Shown one piece after another: positions 57,090-64,000 of a stretch of 64,000 nt of DNA (positions are counted from its first letter, which is position 1; each line of letters starts with the position of its first letter). The notes under the pieces are model-generated. The model ran no database searches and had not been told where the DNA came from. It saw nothing but the letters and a program-made list of their open reading frames with translations. The stretch is from NCBI RefSeq assembly GCF_000379945.1, contig NZ_KB904147.1:1-64000 (forward strand). Reading direction: 5' to 3'. The position numbers and the translations under genes were made by a program. Source of the DNA: Porphyromonas macacae DSM 20710 = JCM 13914 (GTDB lineage: Bacteria; Bacteroidota; Bacteroidia; Bacteroidales; Porphyromonadaceae).

Positions 57090-58140
57090 GTCGCAACCCG
57101 TCCGGGTTGCGTGAATTGAAATACTTAAGGACACGGGCGTTACAGCTATGTTACGCGCGTCGCAACCCGTCCGGGTTGCGTGAATTGAAATAAAAATCTA
57201 TCTAAAATCGAAATAGCCTCAGAAACGTCGCAACCCGTCCGGGTTGCGTGAATTGAAATCTTCCAAACTCTTCCACGACTTTGTTTGTATCAGGTCGCAA
57301 CCCGTCCGGGTTGCGTGAATTGAAATGATTACTTTGCCCCAGGGGCATACATGGGAGAGTTATGTCGCAACCCGTCCGGGTTGCGTGAATTGAAATTTAC
57401 CCATCCTCTGTGCCGGGCACTACGAAAACAGTCGCAACCCGTCCGGGTTGCGTGAATTGAAATCCTGATGGCGGGGGGTTGTTGCTGCCAGCGATGAACG
57501 TCGCAACCCGTCCGGGTTGCGTGAATTGAAATAGGTCAATGATGCCGGCACGCAATTTCGCTGGCTGGTCGCAACCCGTCCGGGTTGCGTGAATTGAAAT
57601 ATCTTACGTTTGTGCTCGATGACCGTGATGTGCTGTCGCAACCCGTCCGGGTTGCGTGAATTGAAATACTTATTCCATCCGTACTTAGATACCCGGCTAT
57701 GGTCGCAACCCGTCCGGGTTGCGTGAATTGAAATATGTGAAATCTTTGTGCCAGAAGAGGCTTCTGGTGTGTCGCAACCCGTCCGGGTTGCGTGAATTGA
57801 AATGATGGTGTCGACTTCGGCGCTGGCCAGTATCGCGTCGCAACCCGTCCGGGTTGCGTGAATTGAAATAAAATCGCAAAACAAATCGATATCGTCTATA
57901 TTAAGTCGCAACCCGTCCGGGTTGCGTGAATTGAAATGCCATTATTCCGTGTCTTTATATAAGTCGAGGATACGTCGCAACCCGTCCGGGTTGCGTGAAT
58001 TGAAATTTGAGTTACACCTCCGCAAACCAGTTTGTCCATTGTCGCAACCCGTCCGGGTTGCGTGAATTCAATTACTTCACTGCCTACGATGGAAACGCCA
58101 TAACGTTGTCGCAACCCGTCCGGGTTGCGTGAATTCAATT
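57090..58140 (+). CRISPR. Type I-C CRISPR array, 16 repeats and 15 spacers
   Basis: The 33-bp repeat starts GTCGCAACCCGTCCGGGTTG and ends CGTGAATTGAAAT. It contains the 7-bp inverted pair CAACCCG/CGGGTTG (6-bp core with a TC loop) and the GAATTGAAAT end usual for I-C. Repeats start at 57090, 57159, 57227, 57294, 57364, 57431, 57500, 57568, 57635, 57702, 57771, 57837, 57905, 57974, 58041 and 58108. Spacers are 33 to 37 bp and all differ. The first 14 repeats are identical; the last two end GAATTCAATT instead. That marks the right side as the old, leader-distal end. The array is on the same strand as the cas genes. Confidence 0.98.
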
Positions 58141-58208
58141 TGCAATTAGATTTTGTAACGAATGTACTTATTTAAAGCAAATTCAAGAAAAGAAAAAGAG
58201 ATAAGAAG

Positions 58209-59387
58209 CTATAATTCAACGGAGGAGAATTCGGCAAAAGCCTTTTGAAAGTCTCTTTCGGCTTCCAGAGTTCGGTTAACCGTGTCGTAATACAACCCTA
58301 TCTCCAGGATATAATCCAAAAGGGAAATGTGCCCGGCATCAAGCGCTTTCTTTAGCAGTTGTGTGCTGTTTACATCCACAAGCGTTCTACGATAGCTCTC
58401 GGCTGTATCCTTCAACCCTCGGGCACGTTCATATAAAATTTTAAGCCGGCTGTAATATTGCTGTTTGGTGTCAATTGTCTTCAATTCAGCTGTCCGGACA
58501 ACTGCTTTTGCCTGTTTGACACGGTTTTTATTCGCCCAAAGAGGAAGCGATATACCCAAAGAAATACCATGGGAACGCTCTCCAGCCTCTTTTTCACTCA
58601 TATAACCGGCCGAAAACGCAGGTAACCCATTTGCTTTACTGAGCGAGAGCAGCCTTTTACTGACTTCTATCTCCTGTCCGGCGTACGCCAATGCCGGATT
58701 TTTCCCTTCTATCTGTAAATACCATTCATCAAAATCCGCAGGGAAATCACACAATGTATACTGCGAACCATCGAAAACAATATCGACTCCGCCGTTCAAT
58801 CTTTTCAGCTGAGAGAGCAATGCCCGGCGTTCGACCTCTATGCGCAACATTTCGCCCTGAACCATGGAGAGGTTAAGTTTTACCTTGTTGTACTCCAAAA
58901 TGTTGGTACTACCCTTTTCCAGCCCTTCCTTATACCCTTCTGCTATGAGTACGGCATGCTGTAAACGAGTGGTCAACTCTTTTTTCAAAGCATTACAGTA
59001 TACCAGCTCTATGCAATAAAGTTTTGCCTCCAGCAATATATTCATCCGATCCGAACGGTATTGCCAGTCTATCAAACTGTTTTTGCTGTCAGCCAGCCTG
59101 CTCTTCATCCCGGTAATTGTGGCAATATCAAATGACTGGGAAACACTGAAATTGGTACGATTACCTTTTTCCCGAGGACTTCTCCACATATAGCCAACGC
59201 CGACTTCGGGATCGGAAAGCGTTATGCCGGTTTTGTTTTCCAGCTTCTGAGCTTCGAAGTTTTTTCGAAGCATCTTTAATGTCGTATTGTTTTCCTCAAT
59301 CGAATGCAATACGGAGTTTATATCATTCTGAGCAAAAATCGAAAGATTTGTCAGTATTGTTATTATACAGATTATGATTGTTCTCAT
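58209..59387 (-). CDS. TolC-family outer-membrane efflux protein (CusC/CzcC-like)
   Basis: A 392-residue outer-membrane channel for metal efflux. The signal peptide ends near SIFAQ. Two coiled-coil repeats of the TolC type follow, with the family block GITLSDPEVGVGYMWRSPRE and, later, SLSKANGLPAFSAGYMSE. It is the third gene of the RND operon, 9 bp after the pump gene. The end of the array lies 69 bp beyond its stop, in convergent orientation. Confidence 0.87.
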   Translation of the reverse strand: MRTIIICIITILTNLSIFAQNDINSVLHSIEENNTTLKMLRKNFEAQKLENKTGITLSDPEVGVGYMWRSPREKGNRTNFSVSQSFDIATITGMKSRLADSKNSLIDWQYRSDRMNILLEAKLYCIELVYCNALKKELTTRLQHAVLIAEGYKEGLEKGSTNILEYNKVKLNLSMVQGEMLRIEVERRALLSQLKRLNGGVDIVFDGSQYTLCDFPADFDEWYLQIEGKNPALAYAGQEIEVSKRLLSLSKANGLPAFSAGYMSEKEAGERSHGISLGISLPLWANKNRVKQAKAVVRTAELKTIDTKQQYYSRLKILYERARGLKDTAESYRRTLVDVNSTQLLKKALDAGHISLLDYILEIGLYYDTVNRTLEAERDFQKAFAEFSSVEL

Positions 59388-59396
59388 TTTTTGTCT

Positions 59397-62300
59397 TTAT
59401 TCGTTTATCTTTTCAGTCTTTGCCATATTGGCTCTGCGTGCGGTCAAAAGATACATGATGGGAATAATAAAACCATTCAGGAAGGTAGAAGTCAAAAGTC
59501 CTCCGAGAATAACCTTTGCCATGGGACTTTGTATTTCATTTCCCGGCAAATCTCCACCTAATGCAAGCGGAATTAAAGCGAGTCCGGAAGTCAGTGCCGT
59601 CATCAGAATCGGGTTCAACCGATCCAGAGAACCGCGCATAACACTGTCCTGCACGGACAATCCTTCTTCGCTCTGCAAGTCGTTATATCTCGAAATAAGC
59701 AACATACCGTTCCGTGTAGCTATGCCGAAGAGCGATATAAAACCGATAATGGCCGGAATACTAAGAATACACCCAGTAAAGGAAATAGCAAAAACGCCAC
59801 CGATGAGGGCCAACGGAAGATTCAGCATAATCACCACCGATTGGGTTATGCTCCTTAACTGATTGAACAGCAACAGGAATATGACCAGTATGGAAAATAT
59901 GGAAGTGATAAACAATGTACGCGACGCAGCCTGTTCGCTCTCGAACTGGCCATCGTACTCGATATGATAACCCTCCGGCAAAGAAATTTCATTTCTCACC
60001 GTCTGCTGAATATCATTGACCACACCTCTTAAATCTCGTCCCGCCACATTGGCCGAAACGACAATCTTACGCATTACATTTTCCCGGTTAATCGTATTGG
60101 GTCCTGTCGAAGAAACAATTTGTGCAATATTGCTCAAGGGTATTTTTCTTCCATTGGCATCGACGATCAAGTCTTTAATTCTATCCATCGTTTCACGGCT
60201 TGCATCATTGACTTTCAGCGTAAGATCGAAAGATCGATTACCTTCATAGACTTGCGAAACAATTTCCCCGGCCAGCATTACGTTAACAATCTCTGCAAAT
60301 TCGGGTAACGTTACACCGTATTTTGCCAATACCTCCCGTTTGGGTACGATCTTCAGCTGCGGCCGTTCTATCTGCTGCTCCACATTCAGATCGGCAATAC
60401 CTTCGATGTGCTCGATGGCTGTTTTGATCTTATTCCCTATGGCAAACATATTGCCGAGGTCTGTGCCAAACAATTTGATGGCAATATTCGCTCTTGTGCC
60501 GGAAAGCATTGCATCAATACGGTGCGAAATCGGTTGTCCGATCTCTATATTTACCCCCGGCAGCACTTTCAGCTTTTCCCGAACTTCTTTCAATAACTCA
60601 TCTTTAGAACGTTTACCAAGTACAAATGGGGCTTCGATTTCCGAAACATTGACACCCAAAGCATGTTCGTCGAGTTCGGCACGTCCGGTTTTACGACCCA
60701 CAGTCTGTATTTCGGGAACAGACAAAAGAATTTCTTCTGCAATCCGCCCCATTTTATCCGATTCTTCCAAAGAAATGCCGGGAAGCGTGCTTATATTGAT
60801 CGTAAACGAACCTTCATTGAAAGATGGCAGGAAACTGCGTCCGAGGGAGAAAAACACGGCAATGGCAAAGATCAGAACCAAACCCGTTACGCCAAGTGCC
60901 CATTTCTTATGCGTCAATACCCAGGCCAAAGCCTTTGCATAAATATCTTTCAACCGTCTGACCAAATAAGGCTCCCTGTCTGTTTTATCATTTCTCACAG
61001 GTTTACCGAGCAGATAACTGCATAAAACAGGTGTAAGAGTCAGTGCAACCAAAGTAGATGCAACAAGAGCTACAATAAAGGCAATCCCCAGAGGTACAAG
61101 CATACGCCCTTCCATACCTGAAAGAAAGAATAAGGGCACAAAACTTGCAATAATAATCAGAGTGGAATTGAGAATGGGCATACGTACTTCTTTTGAAGCT
61201 TCGAAGACCGTTTCCATAATCGTTTTCTGCTCTTCTTTGGGTTTCTTCCTGTTTTCCCGTAAACGGTTGAACACATTCTCGACATCCACAATAGCATCGT
61301 CCACCAAAGAACCGATGGCAATCGCCATCCCGCCCAAACTCATCGTATTGATGGTCAAACCCATGAGCTTGAGTGTCAAGATGGAGCAAATCAGCGCAAG
61401 AGGAATGGTCACAAGGGAAATTACCGTTGTTCGCACATTCATCAAAAAGAGGAACAGGACTATAACGACGAAAATCCCTCCTTCGTATAAACATTCTTTT
61501 ACATTATTGATGGAGCTTTCAATAAAACGAGATTGCCGGAAAATGTCTGTGGAAACTTTCACATCCGGCGGAAGAGTCTGTCTCAGTTCAACAAGAGAAG
61601 CATCCAGCTTTTTCGTCAAATCCAATGTACTGGAAGCCGGTTGCTTCGTTACCGTTATCAACACCGCAGGTTTAGCATCATTGGAGGCGATACCCAGTTT
61701 GGGCGCCTTATTTCCGATTTGCACATCTGCGATATTTTCTATCAGTACGGGAACATCGTTTATCGTTTTAACAACGGCTTTACCCAGTTCAGAGGGTTTA
61801 TTTGTAGAAAGAAGCCCCCGGATGATGTACTCATTTCCGTATTCATACAGCACTCCTCCGGCTGCATTCCGGTTCATATCCTGTACTACGGTTCTTACTT
61901 CGTTCAGTCCTATTCCGTAGTGTTTCATTTTTTCAGGATTGAGCAGAATCTGATACTCTTTAATCTCTCCTCCAAGCACTGTAACTTGCGCTACCCCTCC
62001 GGTCGAAAGCAGACGCGGGCGTATCCTCCAGTCGGCCAGCGTTCGAAGTTCCTGCAATGAAGTCGTATCGGACGTAAGCCCTATAATCATCAATTCTCCT
62101 AAAATAGAAGACTGAGGACCCAGTGTGGGATTACCGACATTTTTTGGCAAAGCATCCTTTACCACGGCTAATTTTTCCGATACGATCTGGCGGGCACGGT
62201 AAACATCAGTTCCCCAATCGAACTCCACCCAAACAATAGAGAATCCCGTTGTCGAAGATGAACGAACGCGTCTCACATCCGTTGCCCCGTTCAAGGCCGT

Positions 62301-62510
62301 TTCGACCGGAAAAGTTACCAGACGTTCCACTTCTTCGGGTGCCATGCCCGTAGCCTCCGTCATCACCACAACGGTCGGAGCATTCAAGTCGGGAAACACA
62401 TCCACTTCCATCTTTGCAGCTGTATAAATACCGGCTATCATCAGCAAAACGGAAGCCACCAAAACAACCAGACGATTGTTCAGCGAAAACCTTATAATCT
62501 TATTTAACAT
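59397..62510 (-). CDS. Heavy-metal RND efflux pump (CusA/CzcA family)
   Basis: A 1037-residue inner-membrane antiporter with 12 membrane helices and two large periplasmic loops. The N-terminus reads LNKIIRFSLNNRLVVLVASV and DVFPDLNAPTVVVMTEATGM follows. The proton-relay helix is AIGSLVDDAIVDVENVFNRL. These place it in the HME subgroup that exports metal ions, but I cannot tell Cu/Ag from Zn/Co/Cd. Part of the adaptor-pump-channel operon. A gap of 17 bp separates it from the adaptor gene. Confidence 0.93.
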   Translation of the reverse strand: MLNKIIRFSLNNRLVVLVASVLLMIAGIYTAAKMEVDVFPDLNAPTVVVMTEATGMAPEEVERLVTFPVETALNGATDVRRVRSSSTTGFSIVWVEFDWGTDVYRARQIVSEKLAVVKDALPKNVGNPTLGPQSSILGELMIIGLTSDTTSLQELRTLADWRIRPRLLSTGGVAQVTVLGGEIKEYQILLNPEKMKHYGIGLNEVRTVVQDMNRNAAGGVLYEYGNEYIIRGLLSTNKPSELGKAVVKTINDVPVLIENIADVQIGNKAPKLGIASNDAKPAVLITVTKQPASSTLDLTKKLDASLVELRQTLPPDVKVSTDIFRQSRFIESSINNVKECLYEGGIFVVIVLFLFLMNVRTTVISLVTIPLALICSILTLKLMGLTINTMSLGGMAIAIGSLVDDAIVDVENVFNRLRENRKKPKEEQKTIMETVFEASKEVRMPILNSTLIIIASFVPLFFLSGMEGRMLVPLGIAFIVALVASTLVALTLTPVLCSYLLGKPVRNDKTDREPYLVRRLKDIYAKALAWVLTHKKWALGVTGLVLIFAIAVFFSLGRSFLPSFNEGSFTINISTLPGISLEESDKMGRIAEEILLSVPEIQTVGRKTGRAELDEHALGVNVSEIEAPFVLGKRSKDELLKEVREKLKVLPGVNIEIGQPISHRIDAMLSGTRANIAIKLFGTDLGNMFAIGNKIKTAIEHIEGIADLNVEQQIERPQLKIVPKREVLAKYGVTLPEFAEIVNVMLAGEIVSQVYEGNRSFDLTLKVNDASRETMDRIKDLIVDANGRKIPLSNIAQIVSSTGPNTINRENVMRKIVVSANVAGRDLRGVVNDIQQTVRNEISLPEGYHIEYDGQFESEQAASRTLFITSIFSILVIFLLLFNQLRSITQSVVIMLNLPLALIGGVFAISFTGCILSIPAIIGFISLFGIATRNGMLLISRYNDLQSEEGLSVQDSVMRGSLDRLNPILMTALTSGLALIPLALGGDLPGNEIQSPMAKVILGGLLTSTFLNGFIIPIMYLLTARRANMAKTEKINE

Positions 62511-62527
62511 AACTATGAGGTATAAGA

Positions 62528-63775
62528 TTAATGACTGTGCCCCTCAGGCATAACGGAAGAAATCGCCGCCAGCTTGATTTGGTACACTCCTTTGGTAACA
62601 ATCTTATCTCCGACCTTTAACCCAGACAGGATTTGGACTCTTTCTCCATTGCTCTGACCAAGAGAAACCTCCTGCTTCTTATACCCTTCTTCATCCAGTT
62701 GCAAATAGACGAAGTTCAGCCCCTGCTCCTCCGTCACGGAAGATATAGGAACGGAAATAACATCGTTTTGCGGGTTTGCCAATAAAAAGATTTCAGCAAA
62801 AACACCCGGAATAATATCTCCGACGTTATCAAACTCAAATGTGACAGGAATGTAAAAAGATTGCTGATCGGCAGTTTTCCCAAACGATAATAGCCGACCG
62901 TTCAAGTCAGAAAGTTTGTAAACCGTATAATCGTCGTATGCAAGCTTAAAGTTGGCTGTGTTAATATTCTTAAGCATTTTGTAATGATTTTCCGAAACTT
63001 CAGCCCTTAGCTGCAAACGTTTGTTTTGAGAAACCGTAGCAACAGGTTGCCCTACCGATACGTATTCTCCCTGAGCCACTAATCTGTTTTTTATATATCC
63101 ACCAATAGGAGAAACGACGTTTACACCGCTTTTAGTAATGTTGGATGCCTGTGCCTGATAAATAGTTTTAGCCGTTTCGTAGCGCTGTTTTATCTGCTCG
63201 AAATCTTTTGCCGACACGATACGGTCTTTCACGAGGCTTTCTGCTCGCTGATATTCTTTCAGAGCAGTTTCGTATTCTATTCTGACCTTTGTATTCGGAT
63301 CTCCCTCCGGCAATTTCCTCGCAGAGATAGTCACAATAGGTTGACCGGCCTTGACCGGAGTTCCATCCGTAATCGAAGGATCGGCAAACGATACGATTCC
63401 GTTTGCCGTAGCGGCAACTACCACTTCATCGCCCTGCGATGCTAAAATGCGTCCGCTTGTTTTTATAACATGCCGAAATATACCGGGGGTTATGCTTTCT
63501 GTGGTTAATCCTGCCAAATCGGCTTGTTCCCTTGTGAAATGAATTTCATCTTCGTGAGCGCTATCTTTCTTTTCATCTCCGGGGTGCAAGTGATTATGAT
63601 CTGTTTCTCCTGTATGATCATGATTATGGTCATGATCACGATTTTGGCCAAGACTCTCTTCATGAATGTGTTCATGGTTATTTTCCAATAAATGAGTCTC
63701 TTTATTTTGTTTTGAATTACACCCTGTCAGCAGTACGGACGCAATGGTAAATACGGCTATTATGTGCTTTTTCAT
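62528..63775 (-). CDS. RND periplasmic adaptor lipoprotein with His-rich N-terminus (CusB/CzcB-like)
   Basis: A 415-residue membrane-fusion protein. The signal peptide ends in the lipobox VLLTGC (Cys near residue 19). Residues 30-75 are very rich in His and Asp (DHDHNHDHTGETDHNHLH), a probable metal-binding segment. The lipoyl and helical hairpin domains and a beta-barrel follow (GIVSFADPSITDGTPVKAGQ and NKRLQLRAEVSENHYKML). It is the first gene of the efflux operon. Upstream lies a cluster of inverted repeats (63797-63856). Confidence 0.9.
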   Translation of the reverse strand: MKKHIIAVFTIASVLLTGCNSKQNKETHLLENNHEHIHEESLGQNRDHDHNHDHTGETDHNHLHPGDEKKDSAHEDEIHFTREQADLAGLTTESITPGIFRHVIKTSGRILASQGDEVVVAATANGIVSFADPSITDGTPVKAGQPIVTISARKLPEGDPNTKVRIEYETALKEYQRAESLVKDRIVSAKDFEQIKQRYETAKTIYQAQASNITKSGVNVVSPIGGYIKNRLVAQGEYVSVGQPVATVSQNKRLQLRAEVSENHYKMLKNINTANFKLAYDDYTVYKLSDLNGRLLSFGKTADQQSFYIPVTFEFDNVGDIIPGVFAEIFLLANPQNDVISVPISSVTEEQGLNFVYLQLDEEGYKKQEVSLGQSNGERVQILSGLKVGDKIVTKGVYQIKLAAISSVMPEGHSH

Positions 63776-63796
63776 CTTGTCATTTTTTATAGTTAT

Positions 63797-63856
63797 CCCA
63801 TAGATTTATGGGTATAGGATATACCCTTCTCTTCTGTATCAAAGGATATTTGATAC
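63797..63856 (-). promoter_or_regulatory. Cluster of three inverted repeats upstream of the metal-efflux operon
   Basis: CCCATA-GATT-TATGGG (63797-63812), GGGTATA-GGA-TATACCC (63810-63826) and GTATCAAA-GGATA-TTTGATAC (63836-63856) follow one another between the upstream gene and the adaptor start at 63775. They could be operators for a metal-responsive regulator, or hairpins in the RNA. No regulator gene is in view. Confidence 0.45.
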
Positions 63857-63882
63857 ATACTCACAAAACATACAGACCTTAT

Positions 63883-64000
63883 TTAAGCCTGTATTTCAGA
63901 AAAAATGACAGGAGGGGCACGTAGACCCTGAAACCGGTAGGTTTCGGCAGATTTGTAGAAAGAAATATACTCGCCGGGGCCGACATCGTTCAGGAAATCA
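63883..64000 (-). CDS. C-terminal end of an unidentified gene, cut by the window edge
   Basis: Reading the minus strand from the last bases gives an open frame of 38 residues to a TAA at 63883-63885. It encodes NDVGPGEYISFYKSAETYRF, then QGLRAPPVIFSEIQA at the end. The coding look and its position 108 bp upstream of the adaptor, on the same strand, suggest it belongs with the metal-efflux genes. I cannot name the family. Confidence 0.55.
   Translation of the reverse strand, partial: DFLNDVGPGEYISFYKSAETYRFQGLRAPPVIFSEIQA

Noticed and set aside
57420-58138. Minus-strand open frames through the CRISPR array (repeating HATRTGCD and FNSRNPDGLR peptides)
   Set aside because: The repeated peptides are translations of the CRISPR repeat itself. 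The frames are a by-product of the array and not genes, though such proteins do appear in databases.
49034-58140. Idea that the CRISPR locus is a new or rearranged subtype
   Set aside because: Gene order, gene set and repeat type all fit the standard type I-C system. No extra gene is inserted.

Overview
The window is chromosomal DNA from a member of the Bacteroidota, most probably a Porphyromonas species. The evidence is the gene content and order: a membrane-anchored DtxR/FeoA protein followed by feoB and a GT3 glycogen synthase, a lipoprotein GH20 hexosaminidase, a PepO-type M13 peptidase lipoprotein, succinyl-CoA:acetate CoA-transferase, and carboxynorspermidine synthase. Many genes are also preceded by the Bacteroidota -7 box TAnnTTTG. 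Codon use and the moderate to low GC look uniform. The species cannot be fixed from sequence reading alone.

Layout. 1-282: right end of an IS1182-like insertion sequence. 332-7607: short-chain dehydrogenase, then a dtxR/feoA-feoB-glycogen synthase gene cluster, then glyA. 7713-17235: hexosaminidase, uvrA, a SWIM zinc-finger protein that looks like a decayed SNF2 helicase, and uvrD/pcrA. 17363-24140 (minus strand): pepO, a sugar nucleotidyltransferase, trmN6, an AspT/YidE-type transporter and a CDF zinc exporter. 24689-30553: carboxynorspermidine synthase, parC, an outer-membrane protein and an S41 protease. 30547-33361 (minus): two half-size chromate transporter proteins, a DUF2795 protein, cobalamin adenosyltransferase and a methyltransferase-like protein. 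33541-45720: rlmN, ribosomal protein L25, a ComB-like phosphatase, malate dehydrogenase, hflX plus a rhodanese lipoprotein, CoA-transferase, miaB, trpS, a DUF3127 OB-fold protein, rlmH and a voltage-gated-type potassium channel. 46361-48421: htpG.

49034-58140 holds a complete type I-C CRISPR-Cas system in the order cas3, cas5c, cas8c, cas7c, cas4, cas1, cas2, followed by a leader and an array of 16 repeats and 15 spacers. The last two repeats are decayed in the same way, which places the old end of the array away from cas2. The 3' part of cas8c carries candidate internal starts for a Cas11c small subunit. A solitary IS-end-like palindrome lies just upstream of the cas promoter. 58209-63775 (minus) is a three-gene heavy-metal RND efflux operon (adaptor, pump, TolC), and the 3' end of another gene of the same strand closes the window.

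The most notable unexplained structure is a family of about 110-bp palindromic elements, present three times in intergenic DNA (10171-10283, 24405-24516, 46089-46202). The third copy is in the opposite orientation. No tRNA, rRNA or riboswitch was recognised. Nothing in the window is clearly a new defence system; the better leads are the SWIM/SNF2 remnant, the SSB-like tail of the DUF3127 protein, the membrane-tethered DtxR-FeoA protein and the dispersed palindromes.
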